A model generated the notes under the pieces. The model ran no database searches and was not told the DNA's origin. It saw only the letters and a list, made by a program, of their open reading frames with translations. Shown one piece after another: positions 1 to 7,000 of a stretch of 64,000 nt of DNA; the stretch's first letter is position 1, and every line of letters starts with the position of its first letter. The translations under genes were made by a program, and so were the position numbers. The stretch covers positions 61,821-125,820 of the forward strand of contig CAZWRV010000004.1 of NCBI GenBank assembly GCA_964636325.1, read 5' to 3'. The stretch is from CAZWRV01 sp964636325 (GTDB lineage: Bacteria; Verrucomicrobiota; Lentisphaeria; Victivallales; GWF2-50-93).

Positions 1-1
1 G

Positions 2-1042
2 CTGAAGTCGGACATCCTTTCCGGGCGTTTTTCCGGGAGCCGGATGCTCGCCACGGAGCAGACGCTATGCGCCGAGTTCGGCGCCAGCAGGGAGACGATC
101 CGGAGGAGCATAGAGCTTCTCATACAGGAAAAGCTCTGCGAGCGGATTCCGAACAGAGGAGTCATTGTCACATCGGACGCGTCGGGCAGGGCGGAGAAAA
201 AGGTCGAGATAAGTATCCTGACCCCTTACGAGTACCAGCACGAGAACTACTACTACAAGAGCATGCTTGCAGGCTTCGTCGCAGGCAGCAGGAAATATGG
301 GGTGTCCTTCAGGTTCATCGCCAGGAACACAGGCAAGTCCATCCTTTCCCACAGGGCTTCATCCCCGATGATCGTATGGCCGGCGGAGAAGAACGACTAT
401 GCCGAATGCTGCAGGATGCTGGACGGCGGGGTGAACTTTCTTGTCCTGTCCGCGTCTTTCGACGACATGGACATTCCTGCTATCGACGGCGACAATAGGA
501 CGGGCGCGGAAATGATCGCATCGCTCTTTGCCGAAAACGGACACAGGTCCGCAGGAATCGTCTTAAAGGGAAGGCTGCCCTCGCTCGATCATTCGGTCCG
601 GCTCGCCGCGTTCAGGGGCCTCATGAGGAAGAAGGGGTCGGGGATGGAAGCGCTTGTCTTCATGCCGGAAAAGTCCATATACTGCAATCAAGGAGACCGC
701 AAAAGGTTCGTCCGATGGCTGGAGGAAAATTCAATCACCGCCGTTTTCGCGATCGACCTCGAACTCGCGGAGGAGCTGTATGTGATATGCGGAGAGCGTT
801 CGATCTCAATTCCCGGAGATATTTCTATGGCGGCGTTCGACGATTCGGAACTTGCGGAGTTTCTCAGGCCGCCGTTGACGGTCGTTTCGCAGCCGTTCAG
901 AGAAATGGCCGAGAGCGCGGTCCGTCGGCTCGCAGAGTCCGGGCGCGCAGGAGAGCCCTGCAGGGGAACTGAGCTCTTCCCCGTCTCCCTGATCAGACGG
1001 GAATCCGTGAGGAACATATCCGAATGCCAGAAGATGGCATGA
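2..1042 (+). CDS. GntR-HTH / LacI-type effector domain transcriptional regulator (5' end outside window)
   Basis: The reading frame is open from base 2, and the first in-window ATG (44) is internal. The residues before it (LKSDILSGRF) and after it (TEQTLCAEFGASRETIRRS, then RIPNRGVIV) form a GntR-type winged helix. The rest is a LacI/GalR-type periplasmic-binding-fold effector domain, seen in AEMIASLF..NGHRSAGIV and the C-terminal DISMAAFDDSELAEFLRPPL. This is the AraR-like layout of cytoplasmic sugar-responsive repressors. It lies upstream of, and in the same direction as, two pseudopilins and a series of glycan-degrading enzymes, so it probably controls them. No membrane segment is visible. 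Only the first few residues are missing. The effector cannot be predicted from the sequence. Confidence 0.88.
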   Translation: MKSDILSGRFSGSRMLATEQTLCAEFGASRETIRRSIELLIQEKLCERIPNRGVIVTSDASGRAEKKVEISILTPYEYQHENYYYKSMLAGFVAGSRKYGVSFRFIARNTGKSILSHRASSPMIVWPAEKNDYAECCRMLDGGVNFLVLSASFDDMDIPAIDGDNRTGAEMIASLFAENGHRSAGIVLKGRLPSLDHSVRLAAFRGLMRKKGSGMEALVFMPEKSIYCNQGDRKRFVRWLEENSITAVFAIDLELAEELYVICGERSISIPGDISMAAFDDSELAEFLRPPLTVVSQPFREMAESAVRRLAESGRAGEPCRGTELFPVSLIRRESVRNISECQKMA

Positions 1043-1101
1043 AAGCAGAAAGTAAACCACACAGAGCTCAGGGAAGCTTCCGCCGCAACCAAATTCAAAT
1101 C

Positions 1102-1117
1102 CGAATTTCGAAATTCG
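1102..1117. promoter_or_regulatory. Perfect 16-bp palindrome, possible operator
   Basis: CGAATTTCGAAATTCG reads identically on both strands and has a central CG, as many LacI-family operators do. It sits 60 bases after the regulator's stop codon and 45 bases before the first pseudopilin. Similar AAATTCGAAATC-like strings occur as junk repeats in intergenic DNA of other genomes, so the operator role is only a guess. Confidence 0.3.
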
Positions 1118-1162
1118 AAACAAGATGACGGATTGTATTACAGATAATGGAGGGCTATAGGC

Positions 1163-1996
1163 ATGAGATACCATTTCCCGAGCTTCCGCACAGGTCGTAA
1201 GCAAATGCGTATGCTTAATCCTTCTTCTCAGCCCGATGGTAAAAATTCTGCGCCTCGGCAAATTTTTACGCTTATTGAGCTTCTCGTCGTGATCGCGATA
1301 ATCGCGATTCTGTCGGCGATGCTTCTACCTGCGCTCGGAAAGGCCAGGGACAGCGCGAAGTCCATCCTATGCGTCGGCAACCTGAAGCAGATCGGCTCGG
1401 CGTTCATCATGTATTCCGGTGACAACCAGGGATTTTTCCCAGGCTACAGGGAATTGGACATGGGTAACATCCCCATAAAGCGCTGGTGGAACTATATTGC
1501 CACAACCGAAGGGGATCCGACAATCACTCCGGCAAGCACGAACTACTGCAGCGGATACATCAAGGTCTATCCTTACCATTACAACAACGGGGTTCCAGGA
1601 AGCTACAATTCCACCTGGATTTGCCCGAAGATCTCCAGCGTCGACGCGCCGAACTCCTGGATCAGCTACGCGGCCAACTGCCATTTTGGCCAGATCGTTC
1701 CTTCGGCATCCTACAATGACGCCAACATTATTGAGGCAAAGATTAAGAATCCATCCCACAAGTTCTTTGTCGCAGACACAAGGATGAATGATCCGGCGAA
1801 GGTTGTAAACTGGTATTCGTATCAGAATTTCGGCGACCTTGTTTATCCGGGGCCAGGCGCCTTGTCCGTCGACCACAGCAGGGGGCTCAACGTATCCTGG
1901 GCCGATGGCCACGCCGACTGGATCAACGGCCAGACATTCGTATCGGGCCAGCCCGGCGTAAATATCCATTACTACATGAATTTCTATTCGGAATGA
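1163..1996 (+). CDS. Type II secretion / type IV pilin-like pseudopilin with H-X9-DG motif
   Basis: The 277-residue protein starts after a GGAGGG ribosome site 8 bases upstream. A polar leader of about 36 residues precedes IFTLIELLVVIAIIAIL, the class III signal and hydrophobic helix of prepilins, with Glu at position 5 of the mature form. The C-terminal end has HSRGLNVSWADG, the H-X9-DG processing-associated motif of the DUF1559-like pseudopilins common in Lentisphaerota and Planctomycetota. The residue before the presumed cleavage site is Ile, not the usual Gly. It is the first structural gene after the regulator and is followed by a second pseudopilin, so it is probably a surface or secretion accessory of this glycan locus. 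The exact role is unknown. Confidence 0.85.
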   Translation: MRYHFPSFRTGRKQMRMLNPSSQPDGKNSAPRQIFTLIELLVVIAIIAILSAMLLPALGKARDSAKSILCVGNLKQIGSAFIMYSGDNQGFFPGYRELDMGNIPIKRWWNYIATTEGDPTITPASTNYCSGYIKVYPYHYNNGVPGSYNSTWICPKISSVDAPNSWISYAANCHFGQIVPSASYNDANIIEAKIKNPSHKFFVADTRMNDPAKVVNWYSYQNFGDLVYPGPGALSVDHSRGLNVSWADGHADWINGQTFVSGQPGVNIHYYMNFYSE

Positions 1997-2055
1997 AATG
2001 CAAAAAATGAACTGACGGGCGGAGGGATATGTATTCAAGAGAAGGAATACTGAGC

Positions 2056-2871
2056 ATGAAAAGTAATCCATTAAACTTGTATACATGCCGCATGCGGAGG
2101 CAATCGTCCGGGCGTTTTTCTTATACATACGGTAAAAATTTTCCGTCAAGGAAAATTTTTACGCTCATCGAATTGCTGGTGGTCATCGCCATCATTGCGA
2201 TACTGGCGGCGATGCTTCTGCCGGCCCTTAAGAGAGCCCGGGACACGGCCCGGGATATGATCTGCATGAACAACATCAAGCAGGTCGGGCTGTCGAACAT
2301 CATGTATTCGGTGGACTATGGAGGTTTCCTCGTTCCGTGGGGCCGCTCGTCCGCGGCCGGAGGAGTATGGTGGAATTCCGATCTCCAGGCGCCCTGGTAC
2401 TGCCAGCTTGACTATTATTACTTGCACCAGATGCCGGTCTGCGGTGGCTACTGGCTGGTTGATCCATGGCAGGTCGCCAATCCCGCCCCCAAGCGCGGCA
2501 TATGGCAATGCGGCCAGATCCAGCGCGGATATTATGGCGACTACAACTGGCTGACCGTCGGCTACAACAGTTATGCAAGCGCATTCAGATGGCCAGGCAA
2601 CGAAGTGGAAAGATACGACCGATTCAAGTCCAAGGAGAGGAAGGTGGGATTTCTATGCATGAGCTCGGTCGCCAACCAGCTTTGCATCGACCTTCCGAGT
2701 GCGGGAAGCGGTCCGTATGTGAGCCCCTACAATCCGTCGCTTTACCAGGACTGGATCGGACTGCACAACCGCAAGTCTTCGGTCTCGTGGCTCGACGGAC
2801 ATGCGTCGATGATGGACCGCATCGAGCTGTTCCGCAACGGAACCGATTACTACTTCCATCCTGATTTATAA
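2056..2871 (+). CDS. Pseudopilin with H-X9-DG motif
   Basis: A start at 2056 is preferred over 2029. The 2029 ATG has its GGAGGG only 2 bases away, whereas GAAGGA is well placed for 2056. The protein is 271 residues. The leader ends in SRKIFTLIELLVVIAIIAIL, with Ile at -1, and continues AAMLLPALKRARDTARDMIC. The C-terminal end has HNRKSSVSWLDG, fitting H-X9-DG. The middle is rich in Trp, Tyr and Gly, typical of secreted pseudopilin heads. It is a diverged paralogue of the preceding gene, with a 59-base gap, and lies 26 bases before a secreted hydrolase, so all three may share a transcript. Confidence 0.85.
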   Translation: MKSNPLNLYTCRMRRQSSGRFSYTYGKNFPSRKIFTLIELLVVIAIIAILAAMLLPALKRARDTARDMICMNNIKQVGLSNIMYSVDYGGFLVPWGRSSAAGGVWWNSDLQAPWYCQLDYYYLHQMPVCGGYWLVDPWQVANPAPKRGIWQCGQIQRGYYGDYNWLTVGYNSYASAFRWPGNEVERYDRFKSKERKVGFLCMSSVANQLCIDLPSAGSGPYVSPYNPSLYQDWIGLHNRKSSVSWLDGHASMMDRIELFRNGTDYYFHPDL

Positions 2872-2897
2872 TGTAACCTAAACATGGCCTTTTCAGA

Positions 2898-5249
2898 ATG
2901 CCGGTAAGAACATACAGCCTTTTTATTGTTTTTGCCGTCTTGTCCGCGGCCGGGCCTCTCATCTCCCAGGAAAAGCCTTTGATCCTGAATGCGGGTACCG
3001 AGCTGCAGCCGGGCTGGGCCGGATTTGTCAACGTGAAGAACGACGATCTTGAAGCGGCAGCTCTCCATCTCAGCCTTGCGGGTGAGGCAGGAAGGAAAAC
3101 AGGAGCGGCGTATTGGTCTCCGACCGATGCAGGAAGGATCACCAGGGGCGCCGTGGAACTTCAACCATTCAGGCGCTACAGGGCCACCGCAAGGGTGAAG
3201 GTCTCCCCCGTAGGCGGTTCCGGAACCATGATCGTCTTCCATGTCTCCGACGGTCCAGAATACAGCAATCTCACATGGCGCAATGTCAGAAGCTTCTTTT
3301 CCTTCCAGTTCAAAGAGATGAACAGCTATCAGGACCTCTCATTGGAGTTCTGCACGGGCAAGGCGAGCAAGTTTCATCCTGAAGTCAAGATCGTCAACAT
3401 CGGCCCTCTCGAAGACGGAAGGAGCACCGGTGGAGGAGACATTGCCGACATCTATCTTGAGAATATTAGATTCGAAGACATTACCCCCGATGTCTTCATC
3501 AGCGATCTGCGCTGTGACAAAGGCTTCTATCGCCGAGCCGACAAGAAAGCCTTCTCCTTCAAGATCAGAAACAGCCATCAGGGGGAAAAAGCCATAAGCA
3601 TCAGGGCTGTTCTCGTGTCGGATATCGACGAAGAAAAGGAAATTCACTCATCGGAGGAGAAGCTTGCGCCTGGCACGGAGAAGGATTTTGCTGCGGAGAT
3701 TCCCGGAACCGGCGAGTTCGGGCATGAGATCCGCGTCGAGATTTCCAGGGACGGGAAGCTGATTGACAGTGCGGTCGACTACTTTGGCGTCGCGGATAAC
3801 GTCTATAAGATACAGATGAACAGCGTGACCCGTATGACGAATCCGCCTGCCTTCTGCTGGAGCGGCGCAGTCGACATGAGGCTCGTCCCTGAAGTCGTCG
3901 AGTCGATGAGGGCTCAGTCGGCCAACTTCTACGAGTTCTTCGCCTGGCCGCCCGACGACGGACTCGACTTCGTCCCGAAAAACGAAAACTGGTGGGCCGG
4001 CCAAAACGGCTACCCCGAAAACAGGAGCAATTTGAAAGGGATCATAGATGAGCTACACAAGCATGGAATATGGGCCGTGATGTATGCCGCCTGGTGGAGC
4101 TGCGGGACGGGCATCGAGACATTCAGAAGGCATCCCGACTGGTTCCTCTTTGACTCCGACACAGGCCGCGGCGGCGGCTGCGATCTCGAGAGCTACAAAA
4201 AGGCCAAGGAGCTTGTGAAGGCGGGCAAGGAAGGAATCGGCCTCCAGAAGAACGGAGGCGGAGCATCACCCAACTGGACCGATCCGAAGGTCGTCGACGC
4301 CGGCTTGGACTCCATGAGCGAATCAATAAAGCTATTCGGCTGGGACGGTGTCCGCTGGGACGGCGAATACCAGGTCACATACTTCTGGGAGATGATGGAT
4401 ATAAATGGAAAACTCATAAGGGAGAAGTATAAGAGCCTGGACGACGCCAATCTACAGATTCTTTCGCAGGTGATTGAACGCTACAAAAAAGAATGGCCTA
4501 ATTTCGTCTGGGGCTACAACAACGAGATGAACCTCGATCTCTGGAAGAACTCGGTCCCCAAGCTTCTCGACTACAAGCTGAAGTGCGGCGGCTCCATAAT
4601 GTGGGAGTCGCCGAGGTGCGCCAACGAACAGATGAACCCAAACCATACTTTCTCCGAATACAGCGCGAATACCGCGAAAATGGCGGACTTCGTCCGTGAG
4701 CGCGGCGGTTACTTCATGCAGTTCCCCGCAGGATACGGCTGGGTCGGCACCGCGCATGACAGGATTTACAAGGCCGTCATCCCGGTCGTCTGCGGCAGCA
4801 CCAACTATGGAAACAGCGCCGGCATCCTCGACTCCATGGGCGAATACAACAGGTTCATCGCGAGATATTCCGCGTTATGGTGGGGCGACAATGTCCGTTC
4901 GGTGAAGAATCCGGGCAAGTTCATTTCCGTGGAGTCGAAGTCTGAAATTTGGTGGAAGGACTATGTTGACACGCGTCCCGCCGGAGATGGAACTGACATC
5001 ATAATAAATCTGCTCAACGCACCGGTCAACAAGGAGATTGCGAACGACGCAAAAGGCGCGATGCCCCCCGCCCAGAAGAATGTCAAAATCAAGCTTGAGA
5101 ACATTCCGGAGATCGAGAAGGCCTGGTTCCTGACGGCGGAACCGAAGATCAGATGCGAACCGATCCCAATAGCAGGAAACGAGATCGTCGTCCCGGAATT
5201 GAGGATATGGTCCGTAGCAGTCATTAGAATCAAAGGGAAGCTTGAGTAG
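2898..5249 (+). CDS. Secreted TIM-barrel glycoside hydrolase-like protein (GH66/GH13-like), paralogue 1 of 3
   Basis: A signal peptide covers residues 1 to about 23. Residues of about 25-190 look like a carbohydrate-binding beta-sandwich, followed by an Ig-like linker domain to about 290. The C-terminal half has TIM-barrel hydrolase features: FFAWPP, then GIIDELHKHGIWAVMYAAWW, then FGWDGVRWDG with a candidate catalytic Asp near residue 488, and FVWGYNNEM. A small beta domain ends the protein. The layout resembles GH66 and related alpha-amylase-superfamily barrels, but I cannot assign a family with certainty. Paralogues lie at 7001-9196 and 15525-17525, each followed by a protein with a GATase1-like domain. 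Its substrate is unknown; a secreted role on a polysaccharide is inferred. Confidence 0.75.
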   Translation: MPVRTYSLFIVFAVLSAAGPLISQEKPLILNAGTELQPGWAGFVNVKNDDLEAAALHLSLAGEAGRKTGAAYWSPTDAGRITRGAVELQPFRRYRATARVKVSPVGGSGTMIVFHVSDGPEYSNLTWRNVRSFFSFQFKEMNSYQDLSLEFCTGKASKFHPEVKIVNIGPLEDGRSTGGGDIADIYLENIRFEDITPDVFISDLRCDKGFYRRADKKAFSFKIRNSHQGEKAISIRAVLVSDIDEEKEIHSSEEKLAPGTEKDFAAEIPGTGEFGHEIRVEISRDGKLIDSAVDYFGVADNVYKIQMNSVTRMTNPPAFCWSGAVDMRLVPEVVESMRAQSANFYEFFAWPPDDGLDFVPKNENWWAGQNGYPENRSNLKGIIDELHKHGIWAVMYAAWWSCGTGIETFRRHPDWFLFDSDTGRGGGCDLESYKKAKELVKAGKEGIGLQKNGGGASPNWTDPKVVDAGLDSMSESIKLFGWDGVRWDGEYQVTYFWEMMDINGKLIREKYKSLDDANLQILSQVIERYKKEWPNFVWGYNNEMNLDLWKNSVPKLLDYKLKCGGSIMWESPRCANEQMNPNHTFSEYSANTAKMADFVRERGGYFMQFPAGYGWVGTAHDRIYKAVIPVVCGSTNYGNSAGILDSMGEYNRFIARYSALWWGDNVRSVKNPGKFISVESKSEIWWKDYVDTRPAGDGTDIIINLLNAPVNKEIANDAKGAMPPAQKNVKIKLENIPEIEKAWFLTAEPKIRCEPIPIAGNEIVVPELRIWSVAVIRIKGKLE

Positions 5250-5271
5250 GGACGGCCTTCAGGCTGTCCCT
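5248..5271 (+). terminator. Stable hairpin directly after the hydrolase gene
   Basis: AGGGACGGCC and GGCTGTCCCT pair over 10 bp (one G-T) around a TTCA loop, starting within the stop codon. No long T-run follows, so it may be an mRNA-stabilising or attenuating hairpin rather than a full terminator. Confidence 0.4.
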
Positions 5272-5278
5272 GATATAT

Positions 5279-6826
5279 ATGCTGAAGCCAATGCGAACTT
5301 TATACAACGCCATCATATTGTCGACATTGATGCGAAGCATCTTTGGAGCGCGGCGGCCGACTCGGCGCCCGCCTTATGGCCGGTCAAGCCTGTTTTATTC
5401 AAAGCGGTCTCTGGCGACCGCACCACGCCTTGCGTGGCAAGCTCCGAATTTATCACGCGAAAGCAGGAAAGAACGGCAGCTCGCTTATGTCGTTCCATAC
5501 AGTTGGGAAACGTTGGGCACGATATTCGCTTTCATGTTTATTGTTTCTGTGCCCCTCCACGCCGAGGACTATGCTACTGTCGACAGCACGTGGATGCCTT
5601 CGAAGCTGTATTTCTTCGGCGGGGCGCTCAGGCCGAGGGTGATGGATCTCATCGCGGACAAGGATGCTCCGACAGGCCAGGCGGCATATGCGAAGAAGGG
5701 AGTCAAGGAGGCCGGCGCATGGGCTGACAGCTACACATACGAGAACGTTCCAGGAAAATACCGGACCACGTTTTATCTGAAGGTCGACGACAACAGCTCC
5801 AGCAAAAGCGTCGCCTCGTATTTCGTCCACGGAAACATAATCAACGATCCGAAGTCCGATAGCAACGGCGACATCTATCTGAAGGCCGGCGACTTCAAGA
5901 AGCCCGGCACATATGAATCCTTCTCCTACGACTGGGAGTATCTGGAATCAGGATTCATGGTCGTCGGCGGCTGTTGGTTCGGCGAGATCGATCTCTGGTG
6001 GGGCGGCGCCAAGACCGAACTCCGCGAAGCGTACGACGACGACAAGCTGATGGAAATATGGAAGAATCCGCCGAAGCAGAAATTCTATGGCGATTTTCCT
6101 CCGAAGGGAGTGAAGGTTCCACCAGATATACCCGATGTCCAGATCAAGCACGATGTGCCGAGGATCTTCGTAGTCGAAGGAATGTATTATGACAGGTTCG
6201 GGCTGGAGGAGGCGATTGCATCGATCCCCGGCGCCGTAATCGAAGGATGTTCCACCTCCAGCAACATGCAGGCTGCCGATGTTGCTCCGCAGTTCCCGAG
6301 TACGGATGAGCTATTCAACGAATACAACATCGTTGTCCTAGCCAACGTGGATATAAGGAGGCTCGGAGTCCTAAGGCGATATGTGATCAGAAAATTCGTC
6401 GAAAAAGGCGGCGCCCTCCTTGTTCTGGGCGGGCCTTGGACTTACGGCCGCTGCGCGATGAAGGGAACTGCGATGGACGCAATCCTCCCGGTCTCTCCGA
6501 AAGGGAAATCCGACTGGATCAAGCTCCCGGACGAATCATCGGTGCTGGTGAGTCAAACAGCTCCGGAAATCCTCAAGGGGGTGAAATTCAAAGAAGCGCC
6601 GGTCCTTCGCTACATCCATGATTTGGAACTGAAGAAGGACGCACAGGTTTTCATGACCGCGGGCGGCAAGCCTTTACTCATCTGTACCCAGAAAGGGCAG
6701 GGCAGGACTGCCGCATTTGCCGGAACGGCGATGGGCGAAGCTGCGAAGGGCAACGGCATCTGGGAAAGCAAGGAATGGCCGAACGCGATGGCGGCAATCC
6801 TGAAATGGCTCACGGCAGTGGAGTGA
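5279..6826 (+). CDS. Secreted protein with N-terminal beta-sandwich and C-terminal GATase1-like domain (start uncertain)
   Basis: The mature protein begins near HAEDYATVDSTW. A beta-rich region of about 170 residues resembles a carbohydrate-binding domain. The C-terminal half (PRIFVVEGMYYDRFG, YNIVVLANVD, FVEKGGALLVLGGPWTYG, GKPLLICTQKGQGRTAAF) has the glutamine-amidotransferase-like fold seen in many planctobacterial secreted proteins; no amidotransferase Cys-His-Glu triad is evident. It is paralogous to 13966-15528. The N-terminus is doubtful. The frame is open from ATG 5279, but the first 80 residues run through GC-rich repeat-like DNA, and a better signal peptide starts at 5487 in another frame (see findings). 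It follows its hydrolase partner by 29 bases. Confidence 0.7.
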   Translation: MLKPMRTLYNAIILSTLMRSIFGARRPTRRPPYGRSSLFYSKRSLATAPRLAWQAPNLSRESRKERQLAYVVPYSWETLGTIFAFMFIVSVPLHAEDYATVDSTWMPSKLYFFGGALRPRVMDLIADKDAPTGQAAYAKKGVKEAGAWADSYTYENVPGKYRTTFYLKVDDNSSSKSVASYFVHGNIINDPKSDSNGDIYLKAGDFKKPGTYESFSYDWEYLESGFMVVGGCWFGEIDLWWGGAKTELREAYDDDKLMEIWKNPPKQKFYGDFPPKGVKVPPDIPDVQIKHDVPRIFVVEGMYYDRFGLEEAIASIPGAVIEGCSTSSNMQAADVAPQFPSTDELFNEYNIVVLANVDIRRLGVLRRYVIRKFVEKGGALLVLGGPWTYGRCAMKGTAMDAILPVSPKGKSDWIKLPDESSVLVSQTAPEILKGVKFKEAPVLRYIHDLELKKDAQVFMTAGGKPLLICTQKGQGRTAAFAGTAMGEAAKGNGIWESKEWPNAMAAILKWLTAVE

Positions 6827-6833
6827 AGTGTTT

Positions 6834-6950
6834 CTGCGATATCCGCAGTTTTGCCGATGAGAAACATGTACAACGCGGACTGCGGGACGCGTTGCTTTTA
6901 TCGACGGGTTCCGCAGCACCCGTCGTACTTGGGGCGAATTTCAGGAGGAG
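6834..6950 (+). repeat. Composite leader element, diverged copy (R5), upstream of hydrolase 2
   Basis: It starts 7 bases after the previous stop codon. In order: hairpin CTGCGATATCCGCAG then TTTTG; GAAAC (6861); GTAC (6868-6871); hairpin CAACGCG/CGCGTTG (6871-6894); hairpin CGACGGGT/ACCCGTCG (6902-6925); GTAC (6925-6928); AATTTC then AGGAGGAG. GAAA and GTAC can pair with TTTC and the second GTAC, closing a multibranch structure. The same order of parts is found in the copies at 28.2 and 33.3 kb, although most bases differ. The AGGAGGAG tract can also pair with TCCTC a few bases downstream. Confidence 0.6.
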
Positions 6951-7000
6951 TCAAATCCTCTGAAATATTTTAAAATTCATATTCACATAAAGGGAATAGC

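Noticed and set aside
1102..1117. Palindrome as a proven operator of the first regulator
   Set aside because: It looks like part of the common AAATTCGAAATC type of intergenic filler, and no second copy is visible near its targets; kept only as a low-confidence site.
5340..5460. GC-rich segment in the leader of 5279-6826 as a third named repeat family
   Set aside because: It looks repeat-like (paired GCGG/CCGC words) but I find no second clear copy in the window.
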